Source of the DNA: Kitasatospora papulosa
GTDB lineage: Bacteria; Actinomycetota; Actinomycetes; Streptomycetales; Streptomycetaceae
Assembly: GCF_000717245.1 (NCBI RefSeq)
Contig: NZ_JNYQ01000001.1
Span: 744,001-808,000 of the forward strand
Direction: 5' to 3'
DNA: 64,000 nt
Below, one piece after another: positions 16,139 through 24,611 of this stretch; position 1 is the first letter of the stretch; each line of letters opens with the position of its first letter. Both the position numbers and the translations under genes were made by a program. Below the pieces are notes generated by a model. That model saw only the letters and a list, made by a program, of their open reading frames with translations. It did no database searches and was not told the DNA's origin.

Positions 16139-17452
16139 GTGACCGCTGAGGCCATAGAGACGGGCCCCTTCGAGGGCGGCGGCGCGTCGGCCACCGACGG
16201 TGACCGGCCGTTGCGCATCGCACTCCTCACCTACAAGGGCAACCCCTTCTGCGGAGGCCAGGGCGTCTACGTCCGCCACCTCGGCCGCGAGCTGGCCAGG
16301 CTCGGCCACAGCGTCGAAGTGATCGGCGCCCAGCCCTACCCCGTACTCGACGAGGGCGTCCCGCTCACCGAGCTGCCGAGCCTCGACCTCTACCGCCAGC
16401 CCGACCCGTTCCGCACCCCGGGACGCGGCGAGTACCGCGACTGGATCGACCTCGCCGAGGTCGCCACCATGTGGACCGGCGGCTTCCCGGAACCCCTCAC
16501 CTTCAGCCTGCGGGCGCGGCGTCATCTCCTCGCCAGGCGCGGGGACTTCGACGTCGTGCACGACAACCAGACGCTCGGCTACGGCCTGCTCGGGGACCTG
16601 GGCGCCCCCCTCGTCACCACGATCCACCACCCGATCACCGTCGACCGCCGACTCGACCTGGACGCCGCGGAGTCGACGCGCCGCCGGCTCTCCGTCCGCC
16701 GCTGGTACGGCTTCACGCGGATGCAGAAGCGGGTCGCCCGCCGCCTGCCGTCCGTGCTCACCGTCTCCGGCTCGTCGCAGCAGGAGATCATCGAGCACCT
16801 CGGGGTACGACGGGACCGTGTCCAGGTCGTGCACATCGGTGCCGACACCGACCTCTGGTCGCCCGACCCCTCGGTCGCCGAGGTCCCCGGGCGGATCGTC
16901 ACCACCTCCAGCGCCGACGTCCCGCTCAAGGGCCTCGTCCACCTCGTGGAGGCCCTCGCCAAGCTCCGCACCGAGAACCCCGCGGCGCACCTCGTGGTCG
17001 TGGGCAAGCGCGCCGAGGACGGACCCGTCGCCCAGGCCATCGAGCGCTACGGACTCCAGGACGCCGTCGAGTTCGTCAAGGGCATCAGCGACGCCGAGCT
17101 CGTCGACCTGGTCCGTAGCGCCCAGGTCTCCTGCGTCCCCTCGCTGTACGAGGGCTTCTCGCTGCCCGCCGCCGAGGCCATGGCCACCGGGACCCCGCTG
17201 GTGGCCACCACCGGCGGCGCCATCCCCGAGGTCACCGGGCCCGACGGGGAGACCTGCCTCGCCGTGCCGCCCGGCGACGCGGGTGCCCTGGCCGCCGCAC
17301 TCGGCCGGCTCCTCGGCGACCGCGAACTGCGCGCCCGCCTCGGCGAGGCCGGCCGCGCGCGCGTGCTCGCCAACTTCACCTGGGCCAGGGCCGCCCTCGG
17401 CACCGTCGAGCTGTACCGTCAGTCGATCGCCGCCCGGGGAGCCCGCAGGTGA
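16139..17452 (+). CDS. Glycosyltransferase family 4 (GT-B)
   Basis: A 437-residue cytoplasmic glycosyltransferase of the retaining GT-B type that uses nucleotide sugars. It has the N-terminal motif ALLTYKGNPFCGGQGVYVRH, which is a Gly-rich loop, then IHHPITVDRR, TVSGSSQQEI and HIGADTDLW. In the C-terminal domain TSSADVPLKG and the E-x7-E region (SLYEGFSLPAAEAMATG) are present. The second GTG at 16139 was chosen over one six codons upstream because GAGAAGGGGG lies at the right distance. It is the first of three genes (glycosyltransferase, methyltransferase, toroid protein) ending at a strong terminator. The acceptor is unknown. Confidence 0.85.
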   Translation: MTAEAIETGPFEGGGASATDGDRPLRIALLTYKGNPFCGGQGVYVRHLGRELARLGHSVEVIGAQPYPVLDEGVPLTELPSLDLYRQPDPFRTPGRGEYRDWIDLAEVATMWTGGFPEPLTFSLRARRHLLARRGDFDVVHDNQTLGYGLLGDLGAPLVTTIHHPITVDRRLDLDAAESTRRRLSVRRWYGFTRMQKRVARRLPSVLTVSGSSQQEIIEHLGVRRDRVQVVHIGADTDLWSPDPSVAEVPGRIVTTSSADVPLKGLVHLVEALAKLRTENPAAHLVVVGKRAEDGPVAQAIERYGLQDAVEFVKGISDAELVDLVRSAQVSCVPSLYEGFSLPAAEAMATGTPLVATTGGAIPEVTGPDGETCLAVPPGDAGALAAALGRLLGDRELRARLGEAGRARVLANFTWARAALGTVELYRQSIAARGARR

Positions 17453-17504
17453 GCGCCCCCACGGCTCCCGGAACCCGTACCTCCGACCTCGAAGGCAGGC
17501 CCTC

Positions 17505-18236
17505 GTGCTGACCGTCGACTTCACCCGCTTCCCGCTCGCCGCAGGCGACCGGGTGCTCGATCTGGGCTGCGGCGCCGGCCGGCACGCCTTCGAGTGCTAC
17601 CGGCGCGGCGCCCAGGTCGTGGCCCTCGACCAGAACGCCGAGGAGATCCGCGAGGTCGCGAAGTGGTTCGCCGCGATGAAGGAGGCCGGTGAGGCCCCCG
17701 CCGGTGCGACCGCCACCGCGATGGAGGGCGACGCCCTCAACCTGCCCTTCCCCGACGCCTCCTTCGACGTCGTCATCATCTCCGAGGTGATGGAGCACAT
17801 CCCCGACGACAAGGGTGTGCTCGCCGAGATGGTCCGCGTGCTGAAGCCCGGCGGCCGGATCGCGATCACCGTGCCCCGCTACGGCCCCGAGAAGGTCTGC
17901 TGGACGCTCTCCGACGCGTACCACGAGGTCGAGGGCGGCCACATCCGCATCTACAAGGCCGACGAACTCCTCGGCAAGATCCGCGAAGCGGGCCTCAAGC
18001 CCTACGGCACCCACCACGCGCACGCGCTGCACAGCCCCTACTGGTGGCTGAAGTGCGCGTTCGGGGTGGACAACGAGAAGGCGCTGCCGGTACGCGCCTA
18101 CCACAAGCTGCTCGTCTGGGACATCATGAAGAAGCCCCTGGCCACGCGGGTCGCCGAGCAGCTGCTCAACCCGGTCGTCGGCAAGAGCTTCGTGGCCTAC
18201 GCGACCAAGCCGCACCTGCCGAAGGCCGAGGCGTGA
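17505..18236 (+). CDS. Class I SAM-dependent methyltransferase
   Basis: A 243-residue methyltransferase with the SAM-binding motif VLDLGCGAGRHAFE at about residues 18-31, an acidic strand end VALDQNAEE, the post-I segment MEGDALNLPFPDASFD and VLKPGGRIAI. It belongs to the UbiE/Methyltransf_11 group. The GTG start has GAAGGCAGG upstream, and the fold begins within 20 residues of it. It follows the glycosyltransferase gene by 52 bases and overlaps the next start by four bases (GTGA). It probably methylates the product or lipid carrier of the same pathway. Confidence 0.83.
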   Translation: MLTVDFTRFPLAAGDRVLDLGCGAGRHAFECYRRGAQVVALDQNAEEIREVAKWFAAMKEAGEAPAGATATAMEGDALNLPFPDASFDVVIISEVMEHIPDDKGVLAEMVRVLKPGGRIAITVPRYGPEKVCWTLSDAYHEVEGGHIRIYKADELLGKIREAGLKPYGTHHAHALHSPYWWLKCAFGVDNEKALPVRAYHKLLVWDIMKKPLATRVAEQLLNPVVGKSFVAYATKPHLPKAEA

Positions 18237-19306
18237 GCACGCCGGAGCGGACCGAACACCTCGTCCTGCCCGGCGTCCTGACGGCCGAACAGGCCGCCGA
18301 GACCGTGGCGGCGCTGCTCGCGGTGCAGCGGGAGGACGGGGCGCTGCCCTGGTTCCGCGGCCACCACCTCGACCCGTGGGACCACACCGAGGCCGCGATG
18401 GCGCTGGACGCGGCCGGGGAACACGAGGCCGCCGCCCGCGCCTACGCGTGGCTGGCCCGCCACCAGAACGAGGACGGCTCCTGGTACGCCGCCTACCACG
18501 ACGGCGACCCCGAGCGGCCGACCGACCTGGGACGCGAGACCAACTTCTGCGCGTACGTGGCCGTCGGCGTCTGGCACCACTACCTCGCCACCGGCGACGA
18601 CGCGTTCGTCGACCGGATGTGGCCCACGGTCTACGCGGCGATCGAATTCGTGCTGCGGCTCCAGCAGCCCGGCGGGGAGATCGGCTGGAAGCGGGAACCC
18701 GACGGCACCCCGGTCACCGACGCCCTGCTGACCGGCTCCTCCTCCGTCCACCAGGCGCTGCGCTGCGCCCTGGCACTGGCGGAACAGCGTGAGGAGGCCC
18801 AGCCGGACTGGGAGCTCGCGGCCGGTGCGCTCGGCCACGCGATCCGCCGCCACCCGGAGCGCTTCCTGGACAAGAGCCGCTACTCGATGGACTGGTACTA
18901 CCCGGTCCTCGGCGGCGCCGTGACCGGCGCCGACGCGACGCGGCGGATCAAGGACGGCTGGGACAGCTTCGTGGTGCCCGGCCTCGGGGTGCGCTGTGTG
19001 CTCCCCAACCCCTGGGTGACGGGCGGCGAGAGCTGCGAACTGGCCCTGGCGCTCTGGGTGACGGGCGAGTCGGACCGGGCCCTGGAGATCCTGCAGTCGG
19101 TCCAGCACCTGCGGGCCGAGGGCGGCCTGTACTGGACGGGGTACGTCTTCGAGGGCGAGAAGGCCGTATGGCCGGAGGAACTCACCACCTGGACGGCCGG
19201 GTCGCTGCTGCTCGCGGTCGCGGCACTCGGGGGCGACGAGGCGACCACGGCGGTCTTCGGCGGCGAACGGCTCCCGGTGGGACTCGAACCGGACTGCTGC
19301 CGCTGA
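18233..19306 (+). CDS. Prenyltransferase-like alpha/alpha-toroid protein
   Basis: A 357-residue soluble protein with no signal peptide. It has alpha-hairpin repeats of the six-hairpin or prenyltransferase type: LLAVQREDGALPWFRG, ARHQNEDGSWYAAYH, LQQPGGEIGWKREP and QHLRAEGGLYWTGYV. Orthologs are usually annotated as prenyltransferase, but I see no zinc ligands or DDxD motif. A glycosidase or sugar-binding toroid is equally possible. The GTG overlaps the methyltransferase stop. It is the last gene of the operon, 38 bases before a long hairpin. Confidence 0.75.
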   Translation: MSTPERTEHLVLPGVLTAEQAAETVAALLAVQREDGALPWFRGHHLDPWDHTEAAMALDAAGEHEAAARAYAWLARHQNEDGSWYAAYHDGDPERPTDLGRETNFCAYVAVGVWHHYLATGDDAFVDRMWPTVYAAIEFVLRLQQPGGEIGWKREPDGTPVTDALLTGSSSVHQALRCALALAEQREEAQPDWELAAGALGHAIRRHPERFLDKSRYSMDWYYPVLGGAVTGADATRRIKDGWDSFVVPGLGVRCVLPNPWVTGGESCELALALWVTGESDRALEILQSVQHLRAEGGLYWTGYVFEGEKAVWPEELTTWTAGSLLLAVAALGGDEATTAVFGGERLPVGLEPDCCR

Positions 19307-19344
19307 CCGGGAGGGCGACCTCACCGGCTGAGGCCCCGCCGCGA

Positions 19345-19406
19345 ACAGCCGTGGCCCCTGGTCCGGACCGAGCGAGGGCTCGGTCCCGACGGGAGGCCAC
19401 GGCTGT
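19345..19406. terminator. Bidirectional terminator hairpin
   Basis: Perfect 12-base arms ACAGCCGTGGCC and GGCCACGGCTGT enclose a second hairpin (GGACCGAGC with GCTCGGTCC). It lies between the convergent toroid gene (plus strand) and the small membrane protein gene (minus strand), so it can serve both. Confidence 0.8.
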
Positions 19407-19415
19407 CGGCGGTGG

Positions 19416-19709
19416 TCAGAAGCGGCGGACCCTGCCCGCCACGGCGTGACCGATGAACAGATAGACGACGGCGGCCAGACCGTAACCCGCGACGACCCGT
19501 GCCCACGCTTCGTCGAAGGTGAACAGGTCGTACGACCAGCCGGCCAGCCAATGGGCCGAGTCCTGGATCCACTGGACCAGGTCGTTGCCCCGGTTGGCGT
19601 CGAGCAGATACATCAGGATCCACAGGATGATGATGAACGCCATGATGTCCGCGACGACGGCTATGACACGTGCGGCGGTACTGCTTCCTGAGCCTGTTCT
19701 GGGAGACAT
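19416..19709 (-). CDS. Small two-span membrane protein
   Basis: A 97-residue protein with a polar N-terminus and one long hydrophobic segment (VADIMAFIIILWILMYLL). A middle amphipathic part with several Trp residues (QWIQDSAHWLAGWSYDLF) comes next, then a second membrane segment (GYGLAAVVYLFIGHAVAG) and a basic end. No known enzyme motif is present. Streptomycetes carry similar small proteins of unknown function. The ATG at 19709 is preceded closely by GGAG. It ends ten bases before the shared terminator. Confidence 0.7.
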   Translation of the reverse strand: MSPRTGSGSSTAARVIAVVADIMAFIIILWILMYLLDANRGNDLVQWIQDSAHWLAGWSYDLFTFDEAWARVVAGYGLAAVVYLFIGHAVAGRVRRF

Positions 19710-19970
19710 GCTCTCCGGATTGCCGCTTTACCGTGAGTGAAACCCGTACGGAGGGCGCCGGGTGGCGGCGTTCCCGCACCGGCGAGCCTGGCGACGGGTG
19801 CCGGGGCCGCGTCGAGGTGACGAACAAGGTCCCCTCCACCTCCCAACTGACCTGCTGATGCGCTGACTTGTTCTCTGCGCAGGTGGGCGAACGGCCCCTT
19901 GCGTACAGGCACCGGGCTTCCGGGCGGCCAGGCCGTCCTCCGGCTGAGGCGCACCGGACCCGGGAACGCC
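19710..19970. other. Intergenic region upstream of the small membrane protein gene
   Basis: About 260 bases lie between the small membrane protein gene and the terminator of the next operon. It should contain the promoter of the former. Short reading frames occur on both strands, but none has a ribosome site together with convincing protein features. No repeat or clear operator was seen. Confidence 0.4.
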
Positions 19971-20002
19971 GGTGGCCCCCGCCCGGAGGGGCGGGGGCCA
20001 CC
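19971..20002 (-). terminator. Terminator downstream of the DUF5336-like gene
   Basis: GGTGGCCCCCGCCC pairs perfectly with GGGCGGGGGCCACC around a four-base loop. It begins 18 bases after the stop of the minus-strand membrane protein gene. Confidence 0.8.
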
Positions 20003-20019
20003 GTGGTGCACACGAGGGA

Positions 20020-20835
20020 TCAGCCGCGCTGGATTCCCGTGGTGTCCTGGAGGACGCCGCGACGGCCGTCCTGCGTCTGGGCGACGAGCCCGGGACCACG
20101 CTGCTCGACCGCGAGGTACCAGGTACCGGGCGCCAGTTCGGCGATCGGGTTCGGGGCGCCGTCCTCGCCGTACAGCGGACGCGCCACCGGCACCGCGAAC
20201 CAGAAGGGGGTGAAGTCACCGGCCGGTGCTCCACCGCCCTGCGAAGCCTGCGGGGCGGCCTGGTGCTCCGGCTGCTGCTGGCCGGGCTGCGCCCCGTAGG
20301 GCTGCTGCTGGCCGGGCTGGGTGCCGAACTGCTGCTGGGCACCCGGGTAGCCGTAACCCTGGCCGGGCTGCGAGCCGTAGGCCGGCTGCACGGCCTGCGC
20401 CGGGCGGGGCGCGCCCATGAGCGGGGCCTTGAGCGCGGGAACCAGCGGAGTGGCCACGGCGCCGCCGGCCAGCGCCAGGGTCGCGAGCAGCCCGAGGATC
20501 AGGCCGGCGCCCGCGTCACCGGCGTCGATGATCGTCCAGAACATGGTCCACAGGGAGTAGACGGTGAACGCGGCCCCGAACTGGCCGAGTTCGAAGCCGA
20601 CCACCTTGCGGCCCGGCATCGCGCGGCTGACGATCAGCAGCGCCGCGCCGATGATGCCGGCCAGGTAGATGCCCATCAGGACGGAGAGCGAGTCCCAGGC
20701 GTTCGCGCTGTAGCCCGAGCAGTCCACGCCCGAGGGGCATTCGTAGCCGGAGAGGTCGAGGAAAGAGGCGATGAACAGCACGACCGCTGCTCCGATCACC
20801 ACGCCGTCGCCTCGAGTGAGGGAGCGGATATTCAC
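20020..20835 (-). CDS. DUF5336-like membrane protein with PGQQQ-rich tail
   Basis: A 271-residue protein. The N-terminal half has four apparent membrane spans (VVIGAAVVLFIASFLD, LMGIYLAGIIGAALLIV, a mid FTVYSLWTMFWTII and LLATLALAGGAVA), with a short Cys pair in YECPSGVDCSGYS between the first two. The cytoplasmic or surface tail is rich in Gln, Gly, Pro and Tyr, with GTQPGQQQPYGAQPGQQQP repeats, and ends in a small folded domain (FTPFWFAVPVARPLYG). This layout fits the DUF5336 family found in actinomycetes, whose function is not established. The GTG start has AAGGA upstream. Confidence 0.75.
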   Translation of the reverse strand: MNIRSLTRGDGVVIGAAVVLFIASFLDLSGYECPSGVDCSGYSANAWDSLSVLMGIYLAGIIGAALLIVSRAMPGRKVVGFELGQFGAAFTVYSLWTMFWTIIDAGDAGAGLILGLLATLALAGGAVATPLVPALKAPLMGAPRPAQAVQPAYGSQPGQGYGYPGAQQQFGTQPGQQQPYGAQPGQQQPEHQAAPQASQGGGAPAGDFTPFWFAVPVARPLYGEDGAPNPIAELAPGTWYLAVEQRGPGLVAQTQDGRRGVLQDTTGIQRG

Positions 20836-21021
20836 GTGAAGGTCCTTAGTCGGTCGTCTCGTCGGGGCGGTCGTCGATGCCGCCTGAACGGCGGGTACGG
20901 CGCGAAGCTCGGGGGCGGCTCCCCATCGTACGGATGAATCTATCGTCTGCCCGGGCGCGTTGCGGTGCTGCCCGCACCTCGGACTGGCTATCCCCCCAAT
21001 GTCGCCACCATCACCGCAGAA

Positions 21022-21954
21022 CTACCTCTTCAGATAGCTGCCGATGCCCCCGGCGATACCGAGGGCGGCCTTCTGACGCCAGCCCGCATCGGTGAGCAGG
21101 GCGGCGTCCTTCGGATCACGCATATTGCCGCATTCGATGAACACTTTGGGCACGGTCGACAGATTCAGACCGCCGAGATCGTCCCGGGTGTCCAGCCCCG
21201 TGTCGTCGCCGATGTAATTGGAAGGGGCGCTTCCGGTGACGCGTACGAAATTCCCGGCAATCCGCAGTCCCAGTTCACGCGAGGGGACCACGATCTCCGA
21301 GGTGTCGGCCCCGCCTTCCTTCACCGCCGCGGGAAGAATGACGTGGAAACCCCGGTTGCCGGTCGCGGAACCGTCCGCGTGGATCGAGACGACCGCGTCC
21401 GCCTTCTCCTTGTTGCCGATCCGTGCGCGCTCGTCGACGCACGGACCCCAGGGGCGGTCACCGTCCTGGGTGAGGACGACGTCGGCGCCCTGCTCCTCCA
21501 GCAGCGTCCGCAGCCGCCGGGACACGTCGAGGGTGAACCGGGCCTCCGCGTACCCCGCGTCGGTGGCGGTGCCGGTGGTGTCGCACTCCTTGCGGCCGGT
21601 CCCGATGTCGACCTGGCCGTTGATCTCCCGCGTGTGGTCGCGGTTGCCCGGGTTGTGCCCGGGGTCGATCACCACGGTGCGGCCGGTGAGCGGGCCCCGG
21701 GGCAGCGGGCGGGCGGACGTGGACCCGTCGGAAGGACTCGCGGACGCGGCCGGCGTCCCCGGCGGGGCGGAGGCGGACGGCGAGGACGAGGCCGGCCGGG
21801 TGGCGGATTCCGGGCCCGCACCGGGACCCGGGCCGCCGTCGCCCGCGCACCCCGCGGCGGTCAGGCAGACACCCGCCAGGGCCGCGGCGGCGAACACGGG
21901 CCGGTGACGCGGGCCCGAGCGGGATGTGGGGGGAAAGCATTCATGGTGACGCAC
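21022..21954 (-). CDS. N-acetylmuramoyl-L-alanine amidase (Amidase_3), exported lipoprotein
   Basis: A 310-residue peptidoglycan amidase that cuts the bond between N-acetylmuramic acid and L-alanine. The lipobox LTAAGC follows a hydrophobic core, and a Ser/Pro/Ala-rich linker leads to the zinc domain. The zinc and catalytic residues are visible in VIDPGHNPG, YAEARFTLDV, SIHADGS and VFIECGNMRD. The start is a GTG with no strong ribosome site; a promoter-like TAGCAT sits close upstream, so leaderless translation is possible. The gene may be exported to the wall for growth or division. Its neighbour upstream is a methyltransferase on the same strand, 22 bases away. Confidence 0.87.
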   Translation of the reverse strand: MRHHECFPPTSRSGPRHRPVFAAAALAGVCLTAAGCAGDGGPGPGAGPESATRPASSSPSASAPPGTPAASASPSDGSTSARPLPRGPLTGRTVVIDPGHNPGNRDHTREINGQVDIGTGRKECDTTGTATDAGYAEARFTLDVSRRLRTLLEEQGADVVLTQDGDRPWGPCVDERARIGNKEKADAVVSIHADGSATGNRGFHVILPAAVKEGGADTSEIVVPSRELGLRIAGNFVRVTGSAPSNYIGDDTGLDTRDDLGGLNLSTVPKVFIECGNMRDPKDAALLTDAGWRQKAALGIAGGIGSYLKR

Positions 21955-21976
21955 GTCGCGATGCTATCCGTGACCG

Positions 21977-22633
21977 TCAGATCCCCGGTCCCGTACGCCG
22001 CAGGACGCGCAGCGAGTCCGTCACCGAGATCTCCGTGAACGCCCCCGATTCCAGGGCGCGTCGGTGGACCCGGTACGGGGCCTGGCCGCCGTCCGCCGGG
22101 TCCGGGAACACGTCGTGGATCACCAGCAGACCGCCGTCGGCGACCTTCGGGGCCCAGCCCTCGTAGTCGCCGTTCGCGTGCTCGTCGGTGTGCCCGCCGT
22201 CGATGAAGACCAGGCCGAGCGAACCGCCCCAGACGGCCGCCACCTGAGGGGACCGCCCCACGAGCGCCACCACGTGCTCCTCCAGACCCGCCCTGTGCAG
22301 CGTGCGCCGGAAGGCCGGGAGCGTGTCCATCAGGCCGATCTGCGGGTCCACCACCGACGGGTCGTGGTACTCCCATCCCGGCTGCTGCTCCTCGCTGCCC
22401 CGGTGGTGGTCGACGGTCAGGGCGGTCACGCCCGCGGTCCGCGCCGCGTCCGCCAGCAGGATCGTGGACCGCCCGCAGTAGGTGCCGACCTCCAGGAGGG
22501 GCAGTCCCAGGGCGGCGGCCTCGACCGCGGCGGCGTACAGGGCGAGCCCCTCGTGGACCGGCATGAAGCCCTTGGCGGCCTCGAACGCGGCGAGAACCTC
22601 CGGGTCGGGACGGGCGGACGACTCGGCGGTCAC
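21977..22633 (-). CDS. Class I SAM-dependent methyltransferase (CmcI/Methyltransf_24-like)
   Basis: A 218-residue methyltransferase. It has the motif LLEVGTYCGRSTILLADAAR, the acidic TVDHHRGSEEQQPGWEY, the FIDGGHTDEHANGDYEGW segment typical of family 24 methyltransferases, and GGLLVIHDVFPDP. The last two carry Asp and His residues of the usual metal-binding type. The GTG start at 22633 has GGAGG eight bases upstream and begins just before the conserved region; a longer reading frame is probably non-coding. The substrate is unknown. Confidence 0.8.
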   Translation of the reverse strand: MTAESSARPDPEVLAAFEAAKGFMPVHEGLALYAAAVEAAALGLPLLEVGTYCGRSTILLADAARTAGVTALTVDHHRGSEEQQPGWEYHDPSVVDPQIGLMDTLPAFRRTLHRAGLEEHVVALVGRSPQVAAVWGGSLGLVFIDGGHTDEHANGDYEGWAPKVADGGLLVIHDVFPDPADGGQAPYRVHRRALESGAFTEISVTDSLRVLRRTGPGI

Positions 22634-22680
22634 GGGGTTCCTCCTGGTGGGGCTGCGGGTCGGACGGCGTCCCATCGTGC

Positions 22681-22717
22681 CGTACGCCCCCGCCGCGGGC
22701 AGCGGCGGGGGCGTACG
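22681..22717. terminator. Terminator hairpin with 16-base arms
   Basis: CGTACGCCCCCGCCGC pairs perfectly with GCGGCGGGGGCGTACG around a five-base loop. It lies between the MFS gene and the methyltransferase gene, both on the minus strand, and should end the MFS transcript. Confidence 0.8.
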
Positions 22718-22834
22718 GGTGGGACGGGCCCGGGGCCCTTGCGGACCGCCCGCACACCGCGTCTGCCACATCGCGTCGGCCGGAGGCCGGCGTGGTCCCC
22801 GGCCCGACGTCACGGCCGGAACCGAGGTGTCCGG

Positions 22835-24367
22835 CTACGGAGCCGGGGTGCGACGCTCCGGAGCGCTGACCGGCACCGCCACGGGGGCGGCCTCCGCAGC
22901 GGCGAGCGCGTCGCCCGCACTGCTGGCCAGCAGCACCGGATGCGCCTTCCGCTGGGCCGGCAGGAACGCGGCCAGCACCAGACCTATGAGCACCGCCCCG
23001 GTGGCGATCATGAACGAGACGCGGAAACCCTCCATGCTGGGCACGTCCACCGGGCCCATCTTTACCGAGGTGTTCGCCAGCACCATCCCGATCACCGCGC
23101 TCGACAGCGAGGTGCCGATCGACCGCATCAGTGTGTTGAGGCCGTTGGCCGCGCCGGTCTCGGAGGCGTCGACGGCTCCGATGATGAGGGCGGGCAGCGA
23201 GGAGTACGCGAGTCCTATCCCTGCTCCGAGGACCACCGCGATCACCACGGTCTGCCAGGCGGCGCTCATCAGGCCGAGCCCGGCCCCGTACCCGACGGCG
23301 ATGACGAGCATGCCCAGGATCAGCGTGGTCTTGGGACCGCGGCGGGCGGAGATCCGGGCGTACAGCGGGGCGACGAACATCATCGTCAGGCCCAGCGGCG
23401 CCACGCACAGCCCGGCCACGACCATCGACTGCCCCAGGCCGTACCCCGTCGACTCCGGCAGCTGGAGCAGCTGCGGAAGGACCAGCGAGACGGCGTAGAA
23501 GGCGACCCCGACCATGATCGAGACGAGGTTGGTCAGCAGCACCTCACGACGGGCGCTGGTCCGCAGATCCACCAGCGGCGCCTTCGAGCGCAGCTCGAAC
23601 AGGCCCCACAGCACCAGGATCACCAGGGATCCGGCGATCAGTCCGAGCGTCAGGGGAGAGGTCCAGCCCCAGTCGCTGCCCTTGGTGACCGGCAGCAGCA
23701 GGCAGACCAGACCGAGGGACAGCCCCAGCGCTCCGACCAGGTCGAAACGCCCCGGGGCGCGCAGCGGGGGCTCCGGCACCACGAGGACCGTCAGGGCCAT
23801 GGCCAGCACTCCCAGCCCGGCCGAGGCCAGGAAGAGGGCGTGCCAGTCGGCGTGCTGGGCGACGATCGCGGCTGCGGGCAGCGCGAGACCGCCGCCCACG
23901 CCTATGGAGGAGCTCATCAGGGCCATCGCCGAGCCGAGCTTCTCGCGCGGCAGCACATCGCGCATGATGCCGATGCCCAGCGGAATGGCCCCCATCGCGA
24001 AGCCCTGGAGCGCCCTGCCGACGATCATGACCACGAGGTCGTCGGTGGTGGCGCAGATCAGTGAGCCGACCACCATCACGGCGAGGCTGGCCAGCAGCAT
24101 CCGCCGCTTGCCGTACAGATCGCCGAGCCGCCCCATGATCGGCGTCGCGACGGCTCCGGCGAGCAGGGTGGCCGTCATCACCCAGGTCGCGTTCGCCGGG
24201 GCGGTACCCAGCAGCGACGGCAGGTCCTTGATGACGGGAACGAGCAGGGTCTGCATCACCGCGACGGTGATCCCCGCGAACGCGAGCACCGGAACGACGC
24301 CGCCGCCCCCGGCCTTTCGTGGGCCGGGGAGCTCCCCCGCGCGCTGTTCGTTCGTGGTCCGTCGCAT
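22835..24367 (-). CDS. MFS transporter, DHA2-like
   Basis: A 510-residue membrane exporter with about 14 hydrophobic spans. It has the MFS motif A loop GRLGDLYGKRRML between spans 2 and 3, motif C-like GGGLALPAAAIVA, and a repeated loop PLYARISARRGPKTTL in the second half. These features fit drug:proton antiporters of the DHA2 group. The ATG at 24367 is supported because the upstream reading frame lacks conserved features. It is divergent from a second MFS gene across a 244-base spacer. Confidence 0.85.
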   Translation of the reverse strand: MRRTTNEQRAGELPGPRKAGGGGVVPVLAFAGITVAVMQTLLVPVIKDLPSLLGTAPANATWVMTATLLAGAVATPIMGRLGDLYGKRRMLLASLAVMVVGSLICATTDDLVVMIVGRALQGFAMGAIPLGIGIMRDVLPREKLGSAMALMSSSIGVGGGLALPAAAIVAQHADWHALFLASAGLGVLAMALTVLVVPEPPLRAPGRFDLVGALGLSLGLVCLLLPVTKGSDWGWTSPLTLGLIAGSLVILVLWGLFELRSKAPLVDLRTSARREVLLTNLVSIMVGVAFYAVSLVLPQLLQLPESTGYGLGQSMVVAGLCVAPLGLTMMFVAPLYARISARRGPKTTLILGMLVIAVGYGAGLGLMSAAWQTVVIAVVLGAGIGLAYSSLPALIIGAVDASETGAANGLNTLMRSIGTSLSSAVIGMVLANTSVKMGPVDVPSMEGFRVSFMIATGAVLIGLVLAAFLPAQRKAHPVLLASSAGDALAAAEAAPVAVPVSAPERRTPAP

Positions 24368-24453
24368 ACGTGTGGCCTCCGGGGCAGGGAAAGGGTCGGA
24401 CGTTCGAGCGGGGTGGTGCCTGCGGCGACGCGCCCAGGGCAGCGCCCACCGCC

Positions 24454-24494
24454 AAGTGTGTGCATGTTGAACACTTTCGTACTCCCGCGATATT
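24454..24494 (+). promoter_or_regulatory. Probable promoter and inverted repeat between two MFS genes
   Basis: AAGTGT at 24454-24459 and ACACTT at 24471-24476 form an inverted repeat with an 11-base spacer. TTGAAC (24467-24472) and GATATT (24489-24494) are spaced 16 bases apart and look like -35 and -10 boxes for the plus-strand MFS gene. The repeat overlaps the -35 box, as an operator would. The stretch is notably AT-rich for this genome. Confidence 0.5.
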
Positions 24495-24611
24495 CCGGTG
24501 AACGCGGCGTAAAAACAGGGAAGTCGGCACAGGTCCTGCGCCCAGGGGCGGAGAGCCCCCCGGACCTGAAACCGATGTACGGGTCGCTGGGGGCCTGAGA
24601 GGATGACACCC

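Noticed and set aside
19345..19406. Possible tRNA or small RNA
   Set aside because: The structure is a simple nested hairpin without anticodon or TPsiC features, and its position between convergent genes fits a terminator.
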